Of a stretch of 64,000 nt of DNA, positions 48,152 to 58,530 are shown one piece after another; the stretch's first letter is position 1, and each line of letters opens with the position of its first letter. Origin of the DNA: Hypericum androsaemum. Lineage: Eukaryota; Streptophyta; Magnoliopsida; Malpighiales; Hypericaceae. The stretch lies in assembly GCA_963995505.1 (NCBI GenBank), contig OZ023192.1:14863001-14927000 (forward strand), in the 5' to 3' direction. The notes under the pieces are model-generated. The model was not told where the DNA came from. It searched no databases and worked only from the letters and a program-made list of their open reading frames with translations. A program made the position numbers and the translations under genes.

Positions 48152-48760
48152 TCACGTACCCTTTTTTCTGCACTCAAAGCAATTTCCTTTGAACCTCCTT
48201 GACCCCGACTTGGATCCCTTCCCATCTTTTTCTCCTCCTCGACCATGGTTATCCCTCACAACCGGCCCTACTGCTTGATCATCGCCGGTTTTTCTCTTTT
48301 GATGAAACTCCAGCATAGCACTTGTGAGATCTTCTAATACCAGAGACTCTTTTTCCCAAATTAGAGTTATAACCAAATTTTCGTAGGAACCCGGTAAGCA
48401 ATTTAGCAACAACAATGTCTTGTCTTCTTCCTCAAACTTCACATCAACCTTTCTCAAGTCGCTCACAAATTGAGTAAAACCATTAATGTGTTAGCCCAAA
48501 TCCGAGCCCTCCTTCATCTTGAGCTCGTACAATCTTTGCTTAAGATAAAGCTTGTTCGACAAAGACTTAGACATATACCTTGCCTCCAATTTCTTCCATA
48601 CCCCAGCTGGTGATTCCTCATCCATGACACGATACATGACATCGTCCACCAAGCACAAGCGAATTGTTGCCACCGCCTTGGCCCCCATCTCCTTCCACTC
48701 TTGCTCCTCCATCTTCTCGAGCTTCTTCTCCGAGAGCTCGATGACCATCTCTTGCTGCAC
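48152..48760 (-). pseudogene. Copia gag of copy 3, broken
   Basis: Frames 48760-48491 (QQEMVIELSEKKLEKMEEQE, YMSKSLSNKLYLKQRLYEL) and 48466-48152 (LLLLNCLPGSYENLV, CFECRKKG) correspond to gag in copy 1. The zinc knuckle is damaged (CFECRKK), and stops and frameshifts divide it. Confidence 0.8.
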
Positions 48761-49477
48761 GAGGAGATCTTTGACACGCCTTTGTCATAACCCAAAATTT
48801 GATGAACCATCGAACTTCACAAGAGCAAACTTCGCACCGTGATCTGACATCCTCCAACCTTAGCTCTTGATACCATTTATTAGGAATTCAGCAACTTCGA
48901 GAACAAAATACGCAAAGAACACGGACACAAGAGATTACGTGGTTCGGCCTAATGCCTACATCCGCAGAGAAAATGAGAACTTTTATTGATAGATCCGAGT
49001 CACAAAGTTATACAAAACTTTTGGGTAACATGCCTTTATATAGAGACAAATCTTTGTACATCAAGTAAATTATCTAGGTCGAATTAGGAGTCTAAAACAA
49101 AAGCCCGAACTAAACTGTAAACAAGCCCACAAAACGTTTTCTCTTCAATTTCTCGACATCTCCAACAATCTTAGAATTGTTTTTTTGAAAATCGTAAGGC
49201 AAGTTAATGATGTAGTATTTCTATTTGTAAGGAAGGAATGATGGTTCAAAGGGTTTCGTAGATTTTTATTTTTATTTTTAAAATAACATATGGCTGATGT
49301 GGGAATTTTAAGACGATGGAGACACTACGTAGACAGTGAGATGTAGTTGGTAACCCGAAAAATAGTTATAATGTGTTAATTAATCTATTTGGAAAAGTAT
49401 AGGGTGTTAAACTGACCACTTTCAAGTATAAAATTTTTATTGGACTGAATAAATATGACTATTTTATCTTTATTCCT

Positions 49478-50499
49478 GTACTTAATAAAAGAGTATATTT
49501 AATCTTCCGTGCGAACAACGTGGTTCCTGGTAACGTGGGTGTTTAGGTTGCTCAAGCATTACTTCTGGCTTTGGCGACATCGTTATGGAACCTATTAAAA
49601 TTTATATACGAAAAGAAATAGATTGACACTAGAAACTATATAATTACATTATTGGTTGCATTCAATTGGCAAACAACTTATGTATCTATATATTGTTGAG
49701 TATTATTTTATTTATGATTAAAAATAAAGGGTAAAATAATCGTACTCAAATGAAAATTGAGAAATACAAAATTTCTTCCAAGGTTTCTGACCATATTTCA
49801 TGCAGATTGGGGCTATGATAGAGGTTAAGGAGGAACAACAAAATTTAGTAACTTTTAGTTGAGAGTATTTTATTATTTTTAATGGTGTCTCGCCAGAATA
49901 GTGGCAGGAATTTGTGTTCAGGAACTAACTGATCCTAGATTATTCTTTTTATTCAATTTCTTCAAATATCATAAATTTATGATTATTTCACCCAAAAAAT
50001 TGGACCTAAATAGTTGTACCAAAATGTCTAGTAGGGAAGAAAAAATAATTTCAAATCATGTAAATTTATTAAAGAATCAGATTCATCAATTTGTATCGAT
50101 GATTTTTTTACGTGTCTAAATCTAAATTTGGATGCGTGCCAGATCTTAATTCTGATCTATTACCTTTTGAAAAATATATTTATGTAGTTGAATTTACCCA
50201 GATCTTGATCCGAATGATCCGCAAACATTGGAATGGTAATGGAAATTTGACTGCCATTCCACGAGTCATGACCAAACGTAGTTTGAATAATGCATGGTCC
50301 AAATTTGAAGGGATCTTGAATCCATTTTAAATTGGCTCTCTGATTTTCTTCGATATCTTTTTTGGTATAAATATTCTTTGATATCTTCTATACGATCTTA
50401 TTCCGTATAATCTTCCGTAATATGAGGATCTTAATCTACACCTCGAAACCTTCCGGGAGTGCTATGCGAGGCAGGTGATAACTATGTCCATATTTTTTT
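49478..50499. other. Duplicated monooxygenase-array flank, no gene
   Basis: It contains TTTAATCTTCCGTGCGAACAACG (49500) and GGATCTTGAATCCATTTTAAATT (50312), words that recur at 44352, 52290 and 58060-58180. There is no supported gene. Confidence 0.55.
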
Positions 50500-50797
50500 T
50501 GCAAATTATTCTCAAGTCCCTGACCTTTGGTCACCCTCCCTCCAGGGTCCTTGACTTTTGGAAAATGATTGTCGGATTTAAGTTTTGATGATAATAGACT
50601 CTCGGGTCCCTGGAGCCGAAATATTCATTTTTCTCTGGTGAACTCCTACTTGAAATGACCAAAATGTCCTCCCACTAAAAAAAACGTTTTTTCCTCTCTT
50701 TCTCATCGTCTCCCCTCTGCCACCTCCTCAATCAACAACCCAAAATTTCCAATTCCAATTACTCTCTCAACCAAATATTTTCTACCAAACATTTAAC

Positions 50798-51139
50798 TCA
50801 AATAAATCTGACACAAGGACGATGACTCACGGACAAAACCGTGTGATCAAGAGCGCGATGAATGACATCAGGATCGCCGCCAGAATCTACGGCGAGGCGA
50901 GCCAGCTCGAGGACCGGCTCCGATGGGAACCAGACCAACTCGTCCTCCAGTCTCCCGAGGCGGCAGCGGCGGGAAGGACATGGCGGTTGGGAAAGGGAGA
51001 AAGGGACAAAGAACCTGAGGCAGGAGGCCAGCTCCCAGGAGACTAACGGGTCGACTTTCGAGGACTGACCGGTGGATCCCAGGATGGACAGCAAGTCAAA
51101 ACTAGGAACTTGGTGTAAATAATCGAAACCTAAATCCAA
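50798..51139 (-). pseudogene. Coding-like fragment inside the MULE element (possible gene capture)
   Basis: The minus frame runs FDLLSILGSTGQSSKVDPLV, then a serine/proline/arginine segment, then LARLAVDSGGDPDVIHRAL and a short end RPCVRFI. The last segment looks like genuine conserved plant protein sequence, but I cannot assign the family. The location within long MULE TIRs and the raised GC content fit a Pack-MULE. Confidence 0.45.
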
Positions 51140-51465
51140 GAACTCGACTTAATATAAATCCAATTGAAATTCAAATCCAAAAACTTGTTTAAATATAAAT
51201 CCAATCGAATTTGGGTTTGTGCTCTTCTTTCGCTTTTAGTCCATATCTGGCCAGAGCCGGCTAGATCTAGCCACTGGAATCAACGAGAATCATGTACAAA
51301 GATGACAAATTTGAAGAGTCCATTTCCCCCCTCTCTCCCCAACTGGTACGAGTTCGAGATTGGTAGGCATAGGAGGTCAAACAAGGAATCGGTGAGGTGG
51401 AGTTACAAGTTGAAGCCCGAGATCTGAGTGGAGGCCGTGCTGTTGGGTTTAAGGAAAAAATCGGT

Positions 51466-51690
51466 CACATGTGGGAAAGGTTGAGACTTCACGATGGTAC
51501 TGGGTTGTTGGGTTTTGGTCATATTGAACTTCACTTTTTTTTTAAGGGAAGTCACATTGAACTTCACGATGGTACTGGTGTTGTTGGGTTTTAGTCACAT
51601 TGAACTTCACTTTTTTTTAGGAAAGTCACATTGAACTTCGCGATGGTACTGGATTTGTTCAGTTTTTGTCACATGTGAAAAAGGTTAAGA
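51466..51690. repeat. Tandem repeat, about 3 units of 65-85 bp
   Basis: CACATTGAACTTCACGATGGTACTGG...GTTGGGTTTTGGTCACAT-type units are repeated three times within the MULE interior. Confidence 0.75.
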
Positions 51691-53126
51691 TTTTCTATTA
51701 TTGCTTTGTTATTGATGGCTGTACAATCTCCTAAGCTCGATTAAATGTGCCGGTAAGTTGGGGCTCTTTCGAATATGTATTTCTAATTCGAATTGATTCT
51801 CTTATTAATTTTGATTTTCAATTAAAAAGTTTAGGTTGAGTTTGAGTTTTGGTTTTGGTCAATGTGGGAGGAAGAAGATGAAGTAAGAGGAAGAAGAAGG
51901 GGAAGGGAGAAGGGAAGAGGATTTTTTTTATTTTTCTAGTGAGAGGACATTTTGATCATTTCAAGTAGGGGTTTGCCGGAGAAAAAGGAATATTCCGGCT
52001 CCAGGGACCCGAGAGTTTATTATCATCAAAATTTAGGAACAGGACAATCATTTTTCAAAAGTCAGGGACCCTAGAAAGAGGATGACCAAAGGTCAAAAAC
52101 TTAAGAATAATTTGCCCTATTTTTTTTTGTCTGAATGAGGGGCAGTGCCCCTAAGGGAAAAAATATCATTTAGTTATAATCACTCTGTCTATATTGTAAT
52201 ATGTAATGCATTGTTTATTTGCAATAAGAAAGTTTACTTATAAAAAGAATCTTATTTCTCAATAAAAAATTCTGTACTTTAAAAAAAAATTTAATCAACC
52301 ATGCGAACAACGAAGTCGTGCGAAGATGCCCAAAGCATATAGTTAATTCAGAGAGATTTTTTGGGAGATACGGAGATTTTGCAACAGCGTAATCTTTAAA
52401 GATAAAATGTATGATTATGAACTTATTTATTCAGTCGTTTGATCAATCTCCATACTTGTGAGTTGTTGTGTTGAGCTAAAGCCACCTTGCCTCTGGCTTG
52501 TCAAGACAAGACCTTGCACTCTACTTGGAATCAAATAGAACATAATTACGGCTGAAATTATGCCTCCGCCAACAATATGTTTTTTAGAGAATCACCAACC
52601 AACAAGCTGTTTGAGATTGAAGAAGCAGGCGGAGGAGTCGATAAGGGAGATATTTTAATCTTGTTCCTAGAATGGCGAATGTCAAATTAACCTGAATTAT
52701 TACATATTTTGTCTAATTATCCGGGTTAATTTTGAGCTGGGTGAATTGATAATTATTGTGGGATGGTATATTCAAGTATAGAATGGTGTTTAGGCAATGT
52801 TAACGTAGGGACACTCTTTTTCCTTGTAACAATTTTTTCAGGAGATATTTTACTCCGATAGAGTTTAAATGAAACATGCAATTGCAACGGCAGAAATTCG
52901 TACGCATGCTATAAATGTAATATGTAAATATTAATATGATTAATAAAAGAGCTTACAGTTAGGTGCTTAAATCATACTCATTAATTTCACGATTACCGAA
53001 AAAATAACCATGTTACGTCCATGTTACTAGTGAGTTAGTGATGAGCTGTACAAATCAACTTTAATTACTTGAAGTATTCCAAACTTGTCGTGTCAGAATG
53101 GAACATTATCGGAGGGTCAGCTATCC

Positions 53127-53135
53127 TATATAAAG
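53127..53135 (+). promoter_or_regulatory. TATA box of monooxygenase gene C
   Basis: TATATAAAG lies 65 bp before the ATG. The same motif in the same surroundings (AAAGCTTTC) precedes gene D. Confidence 0.65.
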
Positions 53136-53199
53136 CTTTCCACACTCACATTGAAGAGTCATACACTGATACACAATCATCCAAAGAAGGAAGAGAGAG

Positions 53200-55260
53200 A
53201 TGGCATTGAATGCGGGAGTAGTGATTGTTGGGGCAGGCGTGGCGGGATTGGCAACGGCGGTGGCCTTGAAGCGAGTTGGGGTTCAAAGTTTGGTTTTGGA
53301 GAGATCCGAAGTGCTAAGAACTTCTGGTGCGGGTTTTGTTCTATCGGCCAACGCTTGGCGTGCACTTGATGCTCTTGAAGTCTCCTCCAAACTCACTCCT
53401 CTTTATGATGCTATTGAAAAGTAAGTTCAGTTAACCTGCTGAGATGTAAATTTTGAGCTCTAACGTATAGATGCGATCTTGCAAACTTTTGATTATATAT
53501 TGATTCTTCCTCTCTTGATTTTGTTAGCCACTATATTACTGATGTGGTCACCGGAGAAGTACAAGCAGTACCCCTTGTTAAACCTGGCAGGCGAGTTCAT
53601 ATATATTTGATTTTATATTTGTGATGTATCTTTTTCATATTTCCCGTAGACATGCTCTATATTAAAATATCTTGGAATAGTACTCTCCATTCGACTTACA
53701 ATTCACTCTAACATTGTTTTAAAACCGTGGTCGTAGATCCGGACTCGGCATTGAAGTCTGGTCATTTATATAACTTTGCAGTAAACTAGAGAGCATTTAG
53801 AATTATTTGATATTTTAATGCTATATATAATTAATAATATAATATTTTAGAATAAAACATTTGACTCAACCGATGGTCTGACTGACTCGTAAAAGAACGA
53901 AAATTTGGGTAACCTCCCGACCCGTTTTAGTAACAATGCTCTATAACACTCTCCATAGTAATTGCTTCTTTATGATTTCTGGTTTAAAGAAAGGACACCA
54001 AGCATGCAGTTAGAACAGTGCACCGGAAGGCGCTACTTGAAGCATTGGCGGAAGAATTGCCAGCCGAGTGGATCCGGTTCTCCTCTAAGCTCGTTTCCAT
54101 AGATCAAACCCAAGTTGATGGAGGAGGCCACATTGTTACCGTACGCTTGGAGGATGGAGCCATCTTCAAATCAGAGGTACGTCCGACAGTAAAACTAATC
54201 GAATACCAAATTTACCGTCAAAGATGCATCAATTTATCAGAACTTTCGAGTTTGAGATCTAAAAATACATAATCGTTAAATTTTTTTCAAGTACTGATTT
54301 TGCGTGATTACAAAATGTTAGATGCTGATAGGATGTGACGGAGTGAACTCGCTGGTTGCAAAATGGATGGGCCTCGCAGCACCGGTCCATTCAGGACGAT
54401 ACGGATTCCGCGGCTTGTCAGTCTATTCTAAAGGCCATCCTCATCGCGGTCTGGTCCACCAGTTTGTTGATACAAGCAAAAGAGCAATTTTTGCGCCCTT
54501 AAATGAGAAAGAGTTCTGCTTCTCAGTTTCCGCATCTCATCTAAAAGAAGGTATGTCAATTAAACTAGAGGAAAATTATAAAATGAGCAAGTAAAAAAAT
54601 AATCCAACTTTTTTTTAATAAGTAATTTATTCCTCCATGAAAGGTTACAGCCTAACGTGGGAATAAATAAAGTTGAAAGAAATCTAAAAGAAGGTATCAA
54701 CATGGTTTTTTTTTTTTGGGTCAGGCAATATAGATTTCGAAGAACTCAAGAAAGAAATCATTCAACACCACTCACCAAATCTCCCCCTGTTGTTCAAGGA
54801 GGTGGTTGAGCAATCGGATCCATCGTCGTTCTCGTTGGCCCCGCTCATGTTTCGTTACCCGTGGGCCATAGCATTCGGGACCCTAAGCAAAGGCGGAGTC
54901 ACGGTGGCAGGCGACGCCATGCACCCGATGACACCCGAGCTATTGCAAGGCGGGAGTTGCTCCCTAGAGGACGCAGTAATACTAGGGAGGCACATTGGAA
55001 GATCCTACTTGAAGAACGGGAACAAACTGGTGGCGGCCGATGTGGCTAGCATCCTCAAAGAGTATGTTCGTGAGAGGAGGTGGCGAGCTACTTTAATAGT
55101 GGCCATGTCCTACGTGGCCGGGTGGGTGCAGCAAATATTCGAGGGAAACGATCGGATGAAGATTATGCTGAGGAATGTGTTTTATCGCAACTCTTGGAAA
55201 ATATTTGCCCTAGTAGAAGGTTTTGACTGCGGAGAACTTCCTAAATTTACGTCTACTTAG
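53200..55260 (+). CDS. MO1/MO2-type FAD-dependent monooxygenase, gene C, five exons, intact
   Basis: Flavin monooxygenase of the aromatic-hydroxylase fold, 411 aa. Substrate unknown. Exons: 53200-53420, 53528-53590, 53990-54176, 54322-54550, 54725-55260, all in phase. Motifs: N-terminal Rossmann VIVGAGVAGLATAVAL with the acidic LERSE; the DG motif MLIGCDGVNSLV opening exon 4; and the GD motif GGVTVAGDAMHPMTP in exon 5. The end GFDCGELPK matches the GFDCG(K/E)L terminus I recall for plant monooxygenase 1/2-like proteins. Intron 2 has a GC donor (CAG|GCGAGT), where gene D has GT. The acceptor TTTAAAG|AAAGGAC keeps the frame. Exon 4 begins with Met where the other copies have Val. It is probably cytosolic, with no clear signal or membrane segment. 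Confidence 0.9.
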
Positions 55261-57445
55261 CATCATAGATCATGTTCTAATAAAAGTGACCTCATAGTGT
55301 TCATTATGAAAATCCATATATTCACAATAAAACATACATGGATCCTACATCTTCCTTTATATCTATATACAAAATAGTCCGAGCTTTCCTTTCAATTCGT
55401 GTAACGAGGTGTGTCTTTAATTAATAAACCTGAAAGTTCTCAACTAAAACTCCCAAAATCTGAAATTTAAATTTTACGGCTAGCCAGATTTTCTCCTACG
55501 CCGCTACCTTTCATCCAATATAATATATTTTTCTTCGATGACCAAATATCACTAGCATGTAATAGCCTAAACATGTAGATCGAAAACTTGTACTACACAC
55601 ACGACGAATAGTCCGAGCTTTCATTTCAATTCGTTGGTCGTTGCTTCTCTCGGTGGGGTGGGCTCAGAAGCAGGAAGGTTTCGTGGGCTCTTACGGGAGG
55701 GTTAATTTTGGGTTTTCAGATTGGGAGTCGATGAGGAAAATGGGCTTATTATTAGTACAACTTTCCATTTCTAGTTTTTTTTTTCAGTCCCTTCCATTTC
55801 TACTACTCCTTGAAGTTTTTTTGAGAAGTAATAGAATTTTACTTATAAAAAAAACTCAGGGAAATGGGGTTATGGGTGTGTGGTTGCGGGGGTAGGGTTT
55901 TCTTCACAATCTCGTGGATTTTATAGTTAGGTTCTAAAATTAAACTTTAGTACTTCGGTTAATTAGGTATTTTGGTAAAGTACCGTTATTTATCAAAATT
56001 TTACAGAAAATCGAAATTCACAAAATTTTTCAAAAATTGCCTACCGATTTATCTCCTGAATACTGAAGATCTACCAAAATTACCGAATATCAAATACCAT
56101 TTACATATCCCTATCAATAAGTGTAAATTTTCAAGATTTAAGGTCATCCTAAATTAAGGGTGATTTTTATATGATTACGTTGAAAATAAAGGAAATTATA
56201 GATTTTTTAAATTTAAAATCGAGCACTATTATTGAGTTCTTTTTAGTAGTCAACACATCCAATTATATCTTTTTCATTAATAAATATTGAATTCAATATT
56301 TTTTAAAGAGAATCTAAACTCTCTTATTAATTAATGGTTTAGTTCATCAAGTACATTAAAATTTATATAAATTCATATTTGATAAATTCATAGACTTTAT
56401 AAATTAATAATTTTGTCCAATTCACAAAATTAGAAATTTAGATAACTTAATAAGATAATAATAATCTGGAAATTCCCCTATGTATTTATATTGTCTCATC
56501 AATATCATAAATGAATAATCATCTAAAATTACAAATATGACATAATTTTATAAATATGAATATATGATCATTTTTTATCATGAAATTAAAATCTAGTTGA
56601 ATCTCAATCTCTAATATTTCTCTCGCATGATTTGTTCCAAAATACGAATCATCATCAGCTTCCTCGTCGACAGAATTTTCAATTACACTAGCCACAATTT
56701 CTTCTAAAATTTGAACTTCTGAACTTTGTTATTTTCATCAGAATAATTTAATAATCGATTGACATCCGTTTTATTTTGTTGCCCCAGATCTTTGATCATG
56801 CTCTCAGGCTCATGAGTGCATTCTTCAGATGTTGCGTCGTTTAAGTTCCTTGAGTGAGCTTTATATAATTCAATTTATTTTAGTTGAATAAACTATATAA
56901 ATTAATAAATTATTGATTAATTAATATATTTCTGAATTGATAAAATTTCATGGTCTCTACATCATTAATTTATAAAAAATTTACTCTAGTTGAATAGTAG
57001 GTTTTCCAAAAAGCGGCTTTTGGGGACGGGATCCAACCAGAAGTAGAAAGTTAGAAAATAAGACAAATACAAGCCGATTCATTAGCCTATCAAACACCAT
57101 ATCTAAATTGTCGAAAATCGAATAGACAAACCAATAGTGTGGACGAAAATGTTCCCATGCTTCTAATGACCTTAGTCTAATGAGTAGGTAATGAGCTGCA
57201 TGATGCCCAGTCGCAGCCTCTGCAGGCTACCATCATCAATGCAGCCACCATAACCTGAACTGTATCTTGCACCAAAATTTCAACTTAAGTCTACATCGGG
57301 TATCGAATTTTCACTCGCTAATTTAGGTTAGAGTTAGGTAATATCAACATATCCTCCTACATTTTTTTAAAGATCAATTTTTACACCTATTGCATTTTGC
57401 CGGGGTTTGAACCCTGGACATCTGCCAAATCTTTTACTCCTTGTA
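55261..57445. other. Intergenic between genes C and D
   Basis: It begins with the 3' flank shared with pseudogene B (match at 55625-55750) and continues as AT-rich DNA. No gene is recognised. Confidence 0.5.
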
Positions 57446-58005
57446 CAGTAAAAGCTCTCTAAAGTGATATCGTTGGGGCCGGAAAAAATATATATCACTT
57501 TAGAAATGTTATTGCATAAGAGAAGTTTACATTTTTTTTCTACAAAAATATTGAAATTAAATTTTTGAACAATAAATACGTAAATACCAAAAAAATACTT
57601 GGTCTATATTCAAATTACATACAATTTTGGTTAGCGTTATTCAATTATTAAACTCGGTTGATATATTTTCTTACAATAAGAGGACGATCATAAGAACTAT
57701 TTGAAGATAATTGAAAAGATGAATAATGATGTAAAATTTATCAAACAACTAAGTCTAGCACAAATTAGTGTCTTAAAATATTTTCGAATTCGTAAAGTAT
57801 CTAAAAATCTATGTATTTATTCAAAAATATCACTTTATGCAAAAATTGGACCAAGATTTACTACTAAAATTTTCTAAAAATGTATTAGTTATCACGATAG
57901 AGAGATTATTAAATTTTAATATTGATTCTGAATCAGAACCAAAACTTTTTATCAATTTAAAAAAATTATTACTTTAGAGAAAATCATCTTATAGAGATTT
58001 TACTG
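57446..58005. mobile_element. Emigrant/pogo-like MITE with TA target site
   Basis: The termini CAGTAAAAGCTCTCTAAAGTG and ...TAGAGATTTTACTG are inverted and flanked by TA on both sides. Plant pogo-like (Lemi1/Emigrant) elements have CAGTAAAACCTCTATAAAT ends and TA duplications. It is 560 bp and AT-rich, with no transposase. Confidence 0.78.
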
Positions 58006-58421
58006 TACCACTAGTCATGGCCAAGTACTTTAAGTAGATAGCATGTTCCGAACATTGCAACGGATCTCGAATCCATTTTAAATTTCTCTCTAATATTCTT
58101 CAATATCTTCCGAATAATCGCATTCCTCAACAAAAATTTCTATACGTATAAAAAAATTACATTTAATCTACCGAGCGACAACACAACACGGTAGATTAAG
58201 TGTTTACTGTTTACCGTTGGTCTTAAATCATAAATTATATACATGAATTTCACGATTTCCGAAAAAATAATGATGGTCCCCAGGCTACATCAATGTTAGG
58301 TGATGAGCTGTACAATTAAAATACAAAATTAATTATATGGCGTGTTCGTGTCCTCTGCATTTTATAATATATGATATTGAGAGTTAAATCGAATCTTCTT
58401 AGGAGGGGTTACCCTACATTA

Positions 58422-58430
58422 TATATAAAG
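58422..58430 (+). promoter_or_regulatory. TATA box of monooxygenase gene D
   Basis: TATATAAAG lies about 100 bp before the ATG at 58531, followed by AAGCTTTC as in gene C. A GA repeat sits just before the start codon. Confidence 0.65.
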
Positions 58431-58530
58431 CTTTCTACGTTCCCATCTAAGAAGGCAACACTAAGTACGTACAGAAGCATCCAAAGTAGGAAGAGAGAAA
58501 TAATAATAAGAGAGAGAGAGAGAGATTGAG

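Larger units (their letters stand above)
46709..49167 (-). mobile_element. Deletion-derivative copia element, copy 3
   Basis: LTRs lie at 46709-46999 and 48878-49167. The minus-strand primer site AAATGGTATCAAGAGCT is next to the right LTR. The flanks ATCCT and ATCTT match at 4 of 5. The interior has the same gag, protease start and pol-tail remnant as copy 1, broken into four frames (48760-48491, 48466-48152, 47939-47640, 47643-47323). LTR divergence looks greater than in copy 2, so this copy is older. Confidence 0.9.
45213..49477. mobile_element. Long-TIR DNA transposon containing copia copy 3 and a MITE
   Basis: The ends AGGAATAAA/TTTATTCCT lead into about 190-bp inverted repeats (AGTCCAATAAAAAT..., CTACGTGGCGTCTCC-type block) at 45213-45430 and 49262-49477. 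The flanks read ATACTTA and GTACTTA. Homologous unoccupied sites at 52260-52290 and 58130-58160 support the boundaries. Removing the copia (2.46 kb) leaves about 1.8 kb. No transposase is seen. Confidence 0.8.
50500..52117. mobile_element. MULE-type TIR element, same family as 8598-10812, perfect 9-bp target duplication
   Basis: TATTTTTTT flanks it exactly at 50491-50499 and 52118-52126. The TIRs (about 190 bp; CTTTGGTCACCCTCC and GGACAATCATTTTTC words) match the element at 8598. The interior differs completely and holds a coding-like block plus a tandem repeat. There is no transposase. Confidence 0.88.
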
